A DNA stretch of 47,402 nucleotides from NCBI GenBank assembly GCA_001704575.1, contig MCAW01000006.1, positions 57,634 to 105,035 on the forward strand, given 5' to 3'. Below, one piece after another: positions 10,909-19,447 of the stretch (position 1 is its first letter; every line of letters starts with the position of its first letter). The notes beneath the pieces were generated by a model that was given only the letters and a program-made list of their open reading frames with translations, had not been told where the DNA came from and ran no database searches. The DNA comes from Methylophilales bacterium LSUCC0135. Lineage in GTDB: Bacteria > Pseudomonadota > Gammaproteobacteria > Burkholderiales > Methylophilaceae. The translations under genes were made by a program, and so were the position numbers.

Positions 10909-12299
10909 CAGAACGGCAGCCTGACGTCCGGGGCAGCCGCCAGAATGATGGCGCGGAACTGCGCCTGAATGCGCTGCAGGGCTTCGATACTGTCAGCCTC
11001 GAAACGCAGCACGATGACCGGCGTGGTGTTGGAGGGGCGCATCAGGCCGAAGCCGTCCGGGTACTCGACGCGCAGGCCGTCGATGGTGATCACTTCTTTG
11101 GCGCCCTCGAATGTCGCACTCTTTTGCAGGGCGGCGATCAGCCGGTGCGGTTCGCCTTCCGCCATTGCGATGTGTTGTTCGGGCGTACTGACGCTGTCCG
11201 GCAGGGCATTGAGCGCGGCCGAGGGATTGGCCGTGCGGCTGAGAATTTCCAGCATGCGCGCGCCGGCATAAAGACCATCGTCGAAGCCGAACCAGCGCTT
11301 GCGGCCATCACGACGGTCGTTGAAGAATACATGCCCGCTCATTTCTCCTGCGAGCGCCGCGCCGGTTTCCCGGATTTTGGCTTTCATCAGCGAGTGGCCG
11401 GTTTTCCAGATCAGCGGCTGGCCGCCGCGCGCCCGGATCCAGGGGGCCAGGTGGCGGGTGGATTTGACGTCGTACAGGATGGTGGCGCCCGGGTTGTGCT
11501 GCAGCGTTTCAGCGGCGAACAGCAAAAGCTGGCGGTCCGGGTAGATGATGTTGCCGTCGCGCGTGACGACGCCAAGACGGTCGCCGTCGCCATCGAAGGC
11601 GAGGCCGATTTCGGCATCGCCGGTTTTCAGCGCTTGTATCAGGTCGGCGAGGTTTTCCGGCACCGAGGGGTCGGGATGGTGGTTGGGAAAATGGCCGTCC
11701 ACCCGGCAGAACAGTTCTTCGACTTCACAGCCGATTGCCTCGAACAGGGCTTTAGCATAAGCGCCGGCAACGCCGTTACCACAATCGACGGCGACCTTCA
11801 TCGGGCGCTGCAGACGCATATCGTCGCGGATTCTGCCGATGTAATCGGCGGCAATATCGTAATGGCTTTCGCTGCCTTCGCCCTCGAATAGTTGTTTGTC
11901 GAGAATGCGCTGGCGCAGGCCAAGAATCGCGCTGCCTGACAGGGTTTCGCCCGCCAGTACGATCTTGAGGCCGTTGTAGTCGGGCGGGTTGTGGCTGCCA
12001 GTGACCATGACGCCGCACTGGGTACCCAGATGCTGCGCGGCGAAATAGACCATGGGCGTCGCCACCATGCCGAGATTGATGACATGCAGGCCGGTGCTGC
12101 GGATGCCGAGGGAAAGCGCGGCGGCGAGCTCCGGCCCGGAAAGTCGGCCATCGTAACCGATGCAGACGCGGGTCTGGCGCCGCATGGTGGCTTCTGAACC
12201 GATAGCCTGGCCGATGACTTCGACGATCTCCGGCGTCAGCGTTTTGCCGACGATGCCGCGGATGTCGTATGCCTTGAATATTTCCTGCGGGATTTGCAT
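10908..12299 (-). CDS. algC: Phosphomannomutase/phosphoglucomutase (AlgC type)
   Basis: A 463-residue alpha-D-phosphohexomutase that interconverts mannose or glucose 6- and 1-phosphates, feeding GDP-mannose, UDP-glucose and lipopolysaccharide synthesis in the cytoplasm. The phosphoserine loop is VTGSHNPPDYNG with the catalytic Ser at 102, the magnesium loop is FDGDGDRLG, the sugar-binding loop GEMSGH is present, and the phosphate-binding site near the C-terminus is LMRPSNTTPVIVLRFE. A TTG three codons upstream (12308) is also open, but the ATG at 12299 gives exactly the usual AlgC length. Confidence 0.93.
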   Translation of the reverse strand: MQIPQEIFKAYDIRGIVGKTLTPEIVEVIGQAIGSEATMRRQTRVCIGYDGRLSGPELAAALSLGIRSTGLHVINLGMVATPMVYFAAQHLGTQCGVMVTGSHNPPDYNGLKIVLAGETLSGSAILGLRQRILDKQLFEGEGSESHYDIAADYIGRIRDDMRLQRPMKVAVDCGNGVAGAYAKALFEAIGCEVEELFCRVDGHFPNHHPDPSVPENLADLIQALKTGDAEIGLAFDGDGDRLGVVTRDGNIIYPDRQLLLFAAETLQHNPGATILYDVKSTRHLAPWIRARGGQPLIWKTGHSLMKAKIRETGAALAGEMSGHVFFNDRRDGRKRWFGFDDGLYAGARMLEILSRTANPSAALNALPDSVSTPEQHIAMAEGEPHRLIAALQKSATFEGAKEVITIDGLRVEYPDGFGLMRPSNTTPVIVLRFEADSIEALQRIQAQFRAIILAAAPDVRLPF

Positions 12300-12374
12300 G
12301 TTACTCAATTCATGGTTCTGGTCAATAAAGCGGCTTCATCACTGTCGTGCATCAAAGCCGCGCATCAGGGCCGC

Positions 12375-12569
12375 TCAGGCGGCTTCGTCCATCCAGGCGA
12401 GCTGAATGGCTTCAAGGATTTTCTCGCCGCATTTTTCCGGATCATCGTCGAACCCTTCCAGTTCCTGCACCCACTGGTACAGGTCGGTGAAGCGGATGGT
12501 CTTGGGGTCGATCTCCGGATATTTGTCGTAAAGTGCCTCGGCGATGCGCAGGCTGTCGGTCCATTTCAT
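12375..12569 (-). CDS. iscX: Fe-S cluster assembly protein IscX
   Basis: This 64-residue acidic protein opens [20 protein letters not shown] and ends [12 protein letters not shown], which is full-length IscX (YfhJ). IscX binds the cysteine desulfurase IscS and iron and tunes Fe-S cluster synthesis. It usually closes the isc operon, whereas here it lies alone between the phosphohexomutase and a flavin oxidoreductase; no isc gene is in the window. AGGAAA precedes its ATG. Confidence 0.93.
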   Translation of the reverse strand: MKWTDSLRIAEALYDKYPEIDPKTIRFTDLYQWVQELEGFDDDPEKCGEKILEAIQLAWMDEAA

Positions 12570-12608
12570 GTCGGTTTCCTTTGTTTCAAGTTTGAAAGTG
12601 CTCTGTCA

Positions 12609-13673
12609 TTAAAGTTTTGCACGGACGTACTGCAACGGCCAGTCGATTTCCGCTTGTAATTCGCGCGCTGCATGTAGAGGCCAGTAGGGGTCACGCAACA
12701 GTTCGCGCGCCAGCAGAACGGCGTCGGCCTGGCCGGTGGCAATAATATGTTCGGCCTGTGCCGGTGAGGTGATCATGCCGACCGTGCCGGCAGCAATGCC
12801 GGCCTCGGCACGGATGGCTGCTGCGAATCCGGTCTGGTAGCCGGGGCCGAACGGAATCTTTGCCTCCAGTATGAGACCGCCACTGGAACAGTCGATCAGG
12901 TCGATGCCGACTTCCTTCAGCCATTTTGCCAGCTGTATCGATTGCGCCAGATCCCAGCCGCCTTCGACCCAGTCCGTTGCCGAAATGCGCACGAATACCG
13001 GTTTGTCCTGCGGCCAGAATTCTCGCAATACTTTGGCGATGCGCAAGGGTAAACGGCAACGGTTTTCCAGACAGCCACCGTATTCGTCGTCACGCTGGTT
13101 AGTCAGCGGCGATAGAAAGGAATTCAACAGATAGCCATGCGCGCAGTGCAGTTCGATGACGTCGAATCCGGCATCCAGCGCGCGCTGCGCGGCCGCCATG
13201 AACATTGAAAAGATATCCTCGATGCCCTGCCTGTCCAGTTCGACGGGTGGGGCGTGATCGGGCGTCAACGCCAGCGCGGAAGGTGCCACAGTCTGCCAGC
13301 CGCCCTGTTGCGGCGCAAGATGGCGGCTGTGATGCCAGGGGGTGTCGCACGAGGCCTTGCGTCCGGCATGCGCGAGCTGAATGCCGGCCAGTGCGCCTTG
13401 TTGCTGCATGAATTCGACCATCGGTTTGAGCGCGTCGCGCTGGGCATCCGACCACAGGCCCAAACAGCCCGGGGTGATTCGGCCCTCGGGGCAGACGCCG
13501 GTTGCTTCCACCATGACCAGGGCAGCGCCGCCGACTGCGCGGCTGCCAAGATGCACCATATGCCACGCGTTCGCCATGCCGTCGATGGCCGAGTACTGGC
13601 ACATGGGCGAGACGAAGATACGGTTTCTGAATATGGTTTCGCGCAGCTTGAACGGGCTGAACAGTCTGGACAT
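12609..13673 (-). CDS. NADH:flavin oxidoreductase, YqjM/XenA type
   Basis: A 354-residue FMN-dependent TIM-barrel enzyme of the thermophilic-like old yellow enzyme subclass. The diagnostic cysteine is in IFVSPMCQYSA, and the substrate pair is His/His in ELHCAHGYLLNSFLSP rather than His/Asn as in the NemA-like paralogue at 7876. RDDEYGGCLENRCRLP and the FMN-binding C-terminal half are complete. The enzymes reduce activated alkenes and xenobiotics. The gene is on the minus strand upstream of iscX, 40 bp apart, and divergent from glyA. Confidence 0.9.
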   Translation of the reverse strand: MSRLFSPFKLRETIFRNRIFVSPMCQYSAIDGMANAWHMVHLGSRAVGGAALVMVEATGVCPEGRITPGCLGLWSDAQRDALKPMVEFMQQQGALAGIQLAHAGRKASCDTPWHHSRHLAPQQGGWQTVAPSALALTPDHAPPVELDRQGIEDIFSMFMAAAQRALDAGFDVIELHCAHGYLLNSFLSPLTNQRDDEYGGCLENRCRLPLRIAKVLREFWPQDKPVFVRISATDWVEGGWDLAQSIQLAKWLKEVGIDLIDCSSGGLILEAKIPFGPGYQTGFAAAIRAEAGIAAGTVGMITSPAQAEHIIATGQADAVLLARELLRDPYWPLHAARELQAEIDWPLQYVRAKL

Positions 13674-13855
13674 GGTGAACGTCTGTGTTAAGCAATGCCA
13701 AGATTATAACGCGCCATGCTGCCTGAACTTATTGTGGTGGAAACGCATCAACAAGCTTTCTTCAACAACAAGCAAGCGGTGACTGCATGCCTGCGCCCAG
13801 CCCGGACGAACATGTTAAAATCACCCTATTTTTTTAAGCCCTTGGATAATGACCG
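13674..13855. other. Divergent gap between flavin oxidoreductase and glyA
   Basis: These 182 bases carry the promoters of both neighbours, but I see no convincing operator, riboswitch or paired -35/-10 hexamers. The last 50 bases before glyA are T- and A-rich (TATTTTTTTAAGCCC). No glycine-riboswitch architecture is recognisable. Confidence 0.4.
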
Positions 13856-15103
13856 ATGTTTAGCAGAGCAAAAACCCTGAGCGTAGTGGACCCTGAACTG
13901 TGGCAGCACGTCGAGAACGAGCGCCATCGCCAGGATGAACACATTGAACTGATTGCCTCCGAAAACTACACCAGCCCTGCAGTGATGCAGGCGCAGGGTT
14001 CGCAGTTGACCAACAAATACGCTGAAGGTTATCCGGGCAAACGCTTTTACGGCGGTTGCGAATTTGTCGACCAGATAGAGCAGATCGCCATCGACCGCGT
14101 GAAGAAACTCTACGGTGCCGAGTATGCCAACGTGCAACCGCACTCCGGCTCGCAGGCCAATCAGGCCGTATATTTCTCCATTCTGAAGCCGGGCGACACG
14201 GTGATGGGCATGAACCTCGGTCACGGTGGTCACCTGACACACGGTTCCCCCGCCAATCTTTCCGGCAAATTGTTCAATATCGTCGCTTACGGCCTCAACG
14301 ATAAGGAAGAGATCGACTACGACGAGATGGAGCGCATCGCTGTTGAAGCCAAACCCAAACTGCTGATCGGTGGCGCCAGCGCTTATGCACTGCGTTTCGA
14401 CTGGGCGCGCATGGCCGAGATTGCGAAAAAGGTCGGCGCTTATTTCATGGTGGACATGGCGCATTACTCGGGCCTGATCGCCGCCGGTGTCTATCCCAAC
14501 CCGGTGCCGCATGCCGACTTTGTCACCTCGACCACGCACAAGACTTTGCGCGGTCCGCGTGGCGGCATCATTCTGGCCAAGGCTGAGTTCGAGAAATCGC
14601 TCAATTCCAATGTATTCCCAAGCCTGCAGGGCGGTCCGCTGATGCATGTAATTGCCGGCAAGGCGGTGGCATTCCTCGAAGCGTTGCAGCCCGAATTCAA
14701 GGAATACCAGCAGCAGGTAGTAAAGAACGCCAGCGTGATGGCGGAAACGCTGGCCGCGCGCGGCGTGCGCATCATCTCCGGTCGCACCGAGTCTCATGTG
14801 TTCCTCGTCGATCTGCGCCCCAAGGGCCTGACCGGCAAGGCGGCCGACGCACTGCTCGGCCAGGCACACATCACCGTCAACAAGAACGCGATTCCGAACG
14901 ATCCGGAAAGCCCGTTCGTCACCTCCGGCATCCGTATCGGTTCGCCTGCAATCACCACGCGCGGTTTCCGCGAAGAAGAAGCAAAACAGGTTGCGCACCT
15001 GATTGCCGACGTGCTCGACAACCCGAATGATGAAGCGGTGATCGCAGCAACCAAGGCCAAGGTGCATGCCTTGACTTCGCGCTTCCCGGTGTATGGCGCT
15101 TAA
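13856..15103 (+). CDS. glyA: Serine hydroxymethyltransferase
   Basis: A 415-residue PLP enzyme that interconverts serine plus tetrahydrofolate with glycine plus 5,10-methylene-tetrahydrofolate, the main entry to one-carbon metabolism and part of the serine cycle in some methylotrophs. The PLP lysine is Lys229 in [38 protein letters not shown] and [13 protein letters not shown] are all intact. Length equals that of typical bacterial GlyA. It is followed by a hairpin element and nrdR, an order common in proteobacteria. It supplies substrate for ThyA, encoded at 40535. Confidence 0.98.
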   Translation: MFSRAKTLSVVDPELWQHVENERHRQDEHIELIASENYTSPAVMQAQGSQLTNKYAEGYPGKRFYGGCEFVDQIEQIAIDRVKKLYGAEYANVQPHSGSQANQAVYFSILKPGDTVMGMNLGHGGHLTHGSPANLSGKLFNIVAYGLNDKEEIDYDEMERIAVEAKPKLLIGGASAYALRFDWARMAEIAKKVGAYFMVDMAHYSGLIAAGVYPNPVPHADFVTSTTHKTLRGPRGGIILAKAEFEKSLNSNVFPSLQGGPLMHVIAGKAVAFLEALQPEFKEYQQQVVKNASVMAETLAARGVRIISGRTESHVFLVDLRPKGLTGKAADALLGQAHITVNKNAIPNDPESPFVTSGIRIGSPAITTRGFREEEAKQVAHLIADVLDNPNDEAVIAATKAKVHALTSRFPVYGA

Positions 15104-15110
15104 ATATAGC

Positions 15111-15216
15111 GAAGAGAGAAGGGTGAAGGGGAATGCACCCACCCCTCCCCTCCCTCTGCCGGGGGAGGGAGTGCGACTTTTACCCTTCTCCCTTTCCCCT
15201 TCCCTCTTTACCCTTA
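15111..15216. repeat. AGGG/CCCT hairpin element, copy 1
   Basis: The gap between glyA and nrdR holds a purine-rich left arm (GAGAGAAGGGTGAAGGGGAA), a central GC hairpin (CTCCCTCTGCCGGGGGAGGG) and a pyrimidine-rich right arm (ACCCTTCTCCCTTTCCCC). The same skeleton recurs at 37172-37276 between alaA and hom. It looks like a dispersed palindromic repeat; it could also act as a transcription attenuator between glyA and nrdR. Confidence 0.7.
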
Positions 15217-15244
15217 ACTGCTTGCCTTTTATGGCCTTACCGTC

Positions 15245-15766
15245 ATGAAATGCCCTTTCTGCGGTGCCGACGATACCCAGGTGATTGACTCGCGGGTCAA
15301 TGACGAGGGCAATTCCATCCGCCGCCGCAGGCGTTGCGCCGGTTGCGACAAGCGCTTTACTACTTATGAAACCGCCGAGCTGCATCTGCCGCAGGTGGTT
15401 AAGCAGAACGGTACGCGCGAGGAGTTCAGCCGCGAAAAATTGCGACTTTCGTTTACCCGCGCATTGCACAAGCGCCCGGTGCCGACCGAGTATGTCGACC
15501 GCGCCATCGAGCATATCGTGCAGAAGATACTCGGCCAGGGTGAGCGCGAAATCATGGCGCGTAGCCTGGGCGAAATCGTCATGCAGGAGCTGCGCCTGAT
15601 GGACAAAGTGGCCTATATCCGGTTTGCTTCGGTGTATCGCAGCTTTCAGGATGTCGATGATTTTCATGATGTCATCCGCGATCTCGACAAACAGGGGCAA
15701 CATGAGGCAAAACCAGCTCCCCGCAGCCGAGCAAAAGCAGGAAAAACCAGCAAACCCGATGTCTGA
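15245..15766 (+). CDS. nrdR: Transcriptional repressor NrdR
   Basis: A 173-residue regulator of ribonucleotide reductase genes. It has an N-terminal zinc ribbon with Cys3, Cys6, Cys31 and Cys34 and an ATP-cone domain ([20 protein letters not shown] onwards) that senses ATP and dATP. It is longer than the usual ~150 residues because of a basic, Ala/Lys/Pro-rich C-terminal tail ([18 protein letters not shown]). The ATG is followed directly by KCPFCG, so the start is certain. NrdR binds NrdR boxes near nrd operons, none of which is in this window. It is probably in one transcription unit with the BamE-like gene, ribD and tatD. Confidence 0.96.
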   Translation: MKCPFCGADDTQVIDSRVNDEGNSIRRRRRCAGCDKRFTTYETAELHLPQVVKQNGTREEFSREKLRLSFTRALHKRPVPTEYVDRAIEHIVQKILGQGEREIMARSLGEIVMQELRLMDKVAYIRFASVYRSFQDVDDFHDVIRDLDKQGQHEAKPAPRSRAKAGKTSKPDV

Positions 15767-15797
15767 GGACTGACCGGGCCGCGATGGAAATGAAGCG

Positions 15798-16175
15798 ATG
15801 AAGGCGATCAAACTCTTGTGTCTGGCCGGCGCGGTGCTTACTTTCGTCATTTCCATTCTGTTTTTCGGCTGGTGGGCCATGAAGGACTATCTGGTTTTCG
15901 GCGACAGCCGTTTCGACCAGGTACGCTGGATTACCAGCCAGGCTACTGCCGCCCAGCCGTGCTATCGCGGCGACATGGCTTATGATCTTAAGCAGCGCGT
16001 GCTGTTGCGCGGCATGCCACGCCAGTCCGTGACCATTCTGCTGGGCCGGCCGACCTGGGAGGATTACGGCCAGATCGAGTATGAACTCGGCACCTGCCTC
16101 TGGCGCGAGCATGGCCTCAGCATCTATTTCGATGAACACGACAGGCTGATACGCAGCCGTATCGTCCAGCACTGA
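15798..16175 (+). CDS. Membrane-anchored protein with BamE/SmpA-like domain
   Basis: A 125-residue protein with an N-terminal hydrophobic segment (residues about 5-28, LLCLAGAVLTFVISILFFGW) and a small C-terminal domain. The pattern RVLLRGMPRQSVTILLGRPTWEDYGQIEYELG resembles the SmpA/OmlA/BamE fold, where a helix with a GM..xxV..lLG motif precedes beta strands. There is no lipobox cysteine at the anchor, so it is probably an inner-membrane or periplasm-facing protein rather than a lipoprotein. It lies between nrdR and ribD, an unusual neighbour for riboflavin genes. The function is unknown and the fold call is moderate. Confidence 0.65.
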   Translation: MKAIKLLCLAGAVLTFVISILFFGWWAMKDYLVFGDSRFDQVRWITSQATAAQPCYRGDMAYDLKQRVLLRGMPRQSVTILLGRPTWEDYGQIEYELGTCLWREHGLSIYFDEHDRLIRSRIVQH

Positions 16176-16188
16176 TGCAAACCTTAAT

Positions 16189-17292
16189 ATGTTGAACGAG
16201 CACGATTACCATTTCATGCGCGAGGCCCTTGCGCTTGCTGCCGACGGCCTCTATACCAGCATGCCCAACCCGCGTGTCGGCTGCGTGGTGGTCAAGGACA
16301 GCGTCATCGTCGGCCGCGGCGCCCATCTGCGCGCCGGTGAGCCACATGCCGAAGTGCATGCGTTGCGCGAGGCCGGTGCGCTGGCCCGTGACGCGGATGT
16401 TTATGTGACGCTGGAGCCGTGCAGTCATCACGGCCGCACGCCGCCCTGTGCGGATGCGCTGATGGCTGCCGGGGTCAAACGTGTGTTCGCCGCCATGCAG
16501 GACCCAAATCCCAGGGTGGCCGGCAGCGGTTTGGCGCGCTTGCAAAGCCAGGGCATCAGCGTGTCGTCGGGTCTGCTGGAAGCGGAAGCAAAAGCCCTCA
16601 ACCCCGGCTTCATCTCGCGCATGTCGCGCGGACGGCCCTATGTACGCAGCAAGATCGCAGGCAGTCTCGACGGCCGCACTGCGCTCGCCAACGGTGTCAG
16701 CCAGTGGATTACCGGCGAGGAGGCGAGGGCAGATGTGCAGCACTGGCGCGCGCGTTCCTGCGCGGTACTGACAGGCATGGGGACTGTACTGCTGGACGAC
16801 CCGCAAATGAATGTGCGCGATGCTGGACTGCTGGGGCTCAAATCCGGCATACAGCCTTTGCGCGTGGTGGTCGACAGCCGTTTGCGCCTGTCCCCGCAGG
16901 CACGGATACTGCACGGCGGACATGTCCTGGTCGCGCATGCGTCACAGGATGAAGCCAGGCTGGCAGCGCTGCAGTCAGCCGGTGCCGACTGCGTGCATCT
17001 GCCTGCTGAGGATGGCAGGGTGGATATGCACAAGCTCTTGCAGGTGCTTGCCAGCCGTGAAATCAATGAAGTGCTGGTGGAGGCAGGACAGGAACTAAAC
17101 GGTGCGCTGCTGCAGGCCGGCCTGATCGACGAATTCATTTTCTATTACGCGCCCTTGCTGCTCGGCAGCGATGCGCGCGGCATGTTTGATCTGCCCGCCA
17201 TGACGGCGATGTCGCAGCGCATCGACCTGCAGTTGCTCTCGGTCGATCGTGTAGGTGTGGATTTACGGGTGCGGGCAAGCACCGGAGCCTGA
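16189..17292 (+). CDS. ribD: Bifunctional riboflavin deaminase/reductase RibD
   Basis: A 367-residue cytoplasmic enzyme for steps two and three of riboflavin synthesis. The N-terminal deaminase domain has HAE at 53-55 and PCSHHGRTPPC at 77-87 as zinc site. The C-terminal reductase domain starts near residue 145 (PYVRSKIAGSLDGRTALANG) and includes DPQMNVR and VLVEAGQELNGALL. Length is normal. It follows the BamE-like gene and is followed after two bases by tatD. The other rib genes are not in the window. A supply of flavin fits the several flavoenzymes encoded nearby, but there is no direct link. Confidence 0.96.
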   Translation: MLNEHDYHFMREALALAADGLYTSMPNPRVGCVVVKDSVIVGRGAHLRAGEPHAEVHALREAGALARDADVYVTLEPCSHHGRTPPCADALMAAGVKRVFAAMQDPNPRVAGSGLARLQSQGISVSSGLLEAEAKALNPGFISRMSRGRPYVRSKIAGSLDGRTALANGVSQWITGEEARADVQHWRARSCAVLTGMGTVLLDDPQMNVRDAGLLGLKSGIQPLRVVVDSRLRLSPQARILHGGHVLVAHASQDEARLAALQSAGADCVHLPAEDGRVDMHKLLQVLASREINEVLVEAGQELNGALLQAGLIDEFIFYYAPLLLGSDARGMFDLPAMTAMSQRIDLQLLSVDRVGVDLRVRASTGA

Positions 17293-17294
17293 CC

Positions 17295-18092
17295 GTGCTG
17301 GTCGATACCCACTGTCATCTGGATGCGGCAGAGTTTGCTGCTGACCGCGCGGCGGTGGCGCAGGCGGCGCTGGCGCAGGGTGTCGGACTGATCGTGGTGC
17401 CTGCCGTGCACAGGCGCAATTTTGCTGATGTCGAAGCGCTCTCCCGGCAGTTTCCCCATTGCGCGCATGCGCTCGGCATCCACCCGATGTATGTCGATGA
17501 TGCCGTGCCGGAGGATCTGGTCAATCTGCGCGACAGACTGCCAGTGTCAGGTGCTGTCGCGGTCGGCGAAATCGGGCTGGATTTTTTCGTTGAAGGCCAT
17601 GACCGTGTGCGCCAGGAGTTCTTCTTCAGCGAGCAGCTCAAGCTGGCAAAGGCCTTGAATCTTCCGGTCATCCTGCACGTGCGGCGGTCCGTCGACATCA
17701 TTCTCAAGCATCTGCGTGCTCACCGGGTCAGTGGCGGTATCGCACATGCCTTCAACGGCAGTGAGCAGCAGGCGCAGGAGTTGATCAGGCTGGGGTTCAA
17801 GCTGGGTTTCGGCGGCGCCATGACCTACGAGCGCGCGCTCAACATCCGCAAACTGGCGAAAATTCTACCGATCGAGGCCATCGTGCTGGAGACCGATGCG
17901 CCGGATATTCCGCCGCAATGGCTGGGCCGGAATGGCCGCAACAGCCCCGATCAATTGCTGCGGATCGCACAGATTCTGGCGGAAATCCGTGGGCTGGAAT
18001 TGTCCCAAGTGGCTGAAATTACAACAAACAACGCGCTTGAAGCACTGCCTGGATTGGGTCAGTTATACACACTAGCTAAAGTATTACATTAA
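17295..18092 (+). CDS. TatD family metal-dependent hydrolase
   Basis: A 265-residue TIM-barrel metallohydrolase beginning with a GTG codon two bases after the ribD stop. Metal-binding motifs are VDTHCHLD at the start, GEIGLDF, PVILHVR, IAHAFNGS and VLETDAP near the C-terminus. TatD-family members are 3'-5' DNA or RNA exonucleases or D-aminoacyl-tRNA deacylase-like enzymes; the exact subgroup (TatD, YcfH or YjjV) is not clear from sequence. No signal peptide is seen. It is the last gene of the nrdR-ribD unit; an AT-rich gap with a DnaA box follows. Confidence 0.88.
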   Translation: MLVDTHCHLDAAEFAADRAAVAQAALAQGVGLIVVPAVHRRNFADVEALSRQFPHCAHALGIHPMYVDDAVPEDLVNLRDRLPVSGAVAVGEIGLDFFVEGHDRVRQEFFFSEQLKLAKALNLPVILHVRRSVDIILKHLRAHRVSGGIAHAFNGSEQQAQELIRLGFKLGFGGAMTYERALNIRKLAKILPIEAIVLETDAPDIPPQWLGRNGRNSPDQLLRIAQILAEIRGLELSQVAEITTNNALEALPGLGQLYTLAKVLH

Positions 18093-18304
18093 GCTTGCGA
18101 CAAAAGTCTTTAAATTCCAATGCCGTACAATAACACATTAATTTTATTGAATAAATCAAGAGATTAAAAAATAAGCGATTGTAAAAAACTGTTACAAATT
18201 ACAAAGTTACAATTTCAAGTCGCAGCAATCCACAAAGTTATCCACAGTATTTGTGGGTGAAAAATTAACTATATGGAACTTTTTGTGAAGTCTATGAGAA
18301 ATCA
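18093..18304. promoter_or_regulatory. AT-rich gap with perfect DnaA box before mtnA
   Basis: These 212 bases are strikingly A/T rich, unlike the flanking genes. At 18238-18246 there is a perfect DnaA box, TTATCCACA, and about two turns upstream a weaker CAATCCACA (18227-18235); a GTGGGTGAA follows at 18253. The gap must hold the mtnA promoter. A replication origin is unlikely because no dnaA, dnaN or rpmH lies near and only one perfect box is seen. Confidence 0.5.
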
Positions 18305-19390
18305 ATGAAGATCGACGGAAAATCCTGGCGCACTATCTGGCCTGATCGCGCAAGCGATGCTGTATGCATCATTGATCAGACGCTATTGCCGCACCGTTTC
18401 GAGATCAGGCAGATAGGCAGCCTGCAGGACATGGTGCATGCGATCAAAACCATGCAGGTGCGCGGGGCGCCGCTCATCGGGGCGGCAGCGGCTTACGGTA
18501 TGGTGTTGGCCATGCTGGAAAATCAGGCCGACGATCATTTGCAACATGCGGCTCAGTGTCTGATTGCGAGCCGTCCGACAGCGGTCAACCTGAGCTGGGC
18601 GGTGAGGCGCATGCAGGCTGAACTGGCTGCCTTGAAAGCGGAAGCGAGAATCGAGCTGGCGTGGCGGGAAGCCGCCAGAATCGCTGATGAAGACGTGCAT
18701 CTGAACCAGGCGATTGCCCGCCACGGACTCGGTTTGCTGCAGCGCTTGGCGGCGGAGAAAGGCCGCAAACTGAACGTTCTTACGCATTGCAACGCCGGCT
18801 GGCTGGCGACGGTGGATTGGGGAACCGCGCTGGCGCCGGTATACGCGGCCCATGACAGCGGATTACCGGTGCACGTTTGGGTCGATGAAACGCGGCCGCG
18901 CAACCAGGGCGCCAGCCTTACCGCATGGGAGCTCGGCTGCCACGGCGTTCCGCATACGGTGATCAGCGATAATGCCGGCGGCCATCTGATGCAGCATGGC
19001 GAGGTCGATATGGTCATCGTTGGCGCCGACCGCGTGACGGCCAGTGGCGATGTCTGCAACAAGATCGGCACTTATCTGAAAGCACTGGCTGCTTTCGATA
19101 ATGGCGTACCCTTCTATGCGGCGGTGCCTTCGCCGACCATAGACTGGACCATCCGCGACGGTTTGCGCGAGATCGAGATCGAGCATCGGGATGCGCAGGA
19201 AGTTGCCACGATGCAAGGGCTGCTCACTGACGGCAGTGTTGCCGCCGTGCATCTGCTGCCGCCCGGCTCGGCGGCCTTGAATCCGGCTTTTGACGTCACG
19301 CCGGCGCGACTGGTCAGCGGCATCATCTGCGAGCGCGGCGTTGTGCGGCCGGACAGCCTGCATGCATTGTTTGAACAAAGTCTTGATTGA
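18305..19390 (+). CDS. mtnA: S-methyl-5-thioribose-1-phosphate isomerase
   Basis: A 361-residue enzyme of the eIF2B-related family that converts 5-methylthioribose 1-phosphate (or 5-deoxyribose 1-phosphate) to the ribulose form. The active-site cysteine is in LTHCNAGWLATVDWGTA and the catalytic aspartate in IVGADRVTASGDVCNKIGTY. VRGAPLIGAAAAYG and PSPTIDWTI are also conserved. Full length. Its stop lies in a triple 15-bp repeat, and a FucA-type aldolase follows. The next steps of the full methionine salvage pathway (mtnC, mtnD) are not in the window, so the product may go to the aldolase instead. Confidence 0.95.
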   Translation: MKIDGKSWRTIWPDRASDAVCIIDQTLLPHRFEIRQIGSLQDMVHAIKTMQVRGAPLIGAAAAYGMVLAMLENQADDHLQHAAQCLIASRPTAVNLSWAVRRMQAELAALKAEARIELAWREAARIADEDVHLNQAIARHGLGLLQRLAAEKGRKLNVLTHCNAGWLATVDWGTALAPVYAAHDSGLPVHVWVDETRPRNQGASLTAWELGCHGVPHTVISDNAGGHLMQHGEVDMVIVGADRVTASGDVCNKIGTYLKALAAFDNGVPFYAAVPSPTIDWTIRDGLREIEIEHRDAQEVATMQGLLTDGSVAAVHLLPPGSAALNPAFDVTPARLVSGIICERGVVRPDSLHALFEQSLD

Positions 19391-19431
19391 ACCAGCAATG
19401 TTTGAACCAGCAATGTTTGAACCAGCAATGT
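19387..19431. repeat. Three tandem copies of a 15-bp repeat
   Basis: TTGAACCAGCAATGT is repeated three times without change, starting on the mtnA stop codon and ending three bases before the AAAAGGAG ribosome binding site of the aldolase gene. The array fills almost the whole mtnA-aldolase gap. Copy-number slippage would change the spacing between the two genes by 15 bp steps. Confidence 0.95.
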
Positions 19432-19447
19432 TTGAAAAGGAGCCGAC

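Noticed and set aside
13674-13855. Glycine riboswitch upstream of glyA
   Set aside because: The 182-bp gap shows no recognisable tandem aptamer cores, and the glyA-proximal part is a simple A/T-rich stretch.
13826-15880. A 684-codon open frame on the minus strand across glyA and nrdR
   Set aside because: It is wholly antisense to two certain genes, lacks recognisable motifs and arises from the codon bias of the GC-rich plus-strand genes.
18093-18304. Chromosomal replication origin
   Set aside because: Only one perfect DnaA box, no 13-mer array that I can identify and no dnaA/dnaN/rpmH nearby; kept only as a DnaA-box finding.
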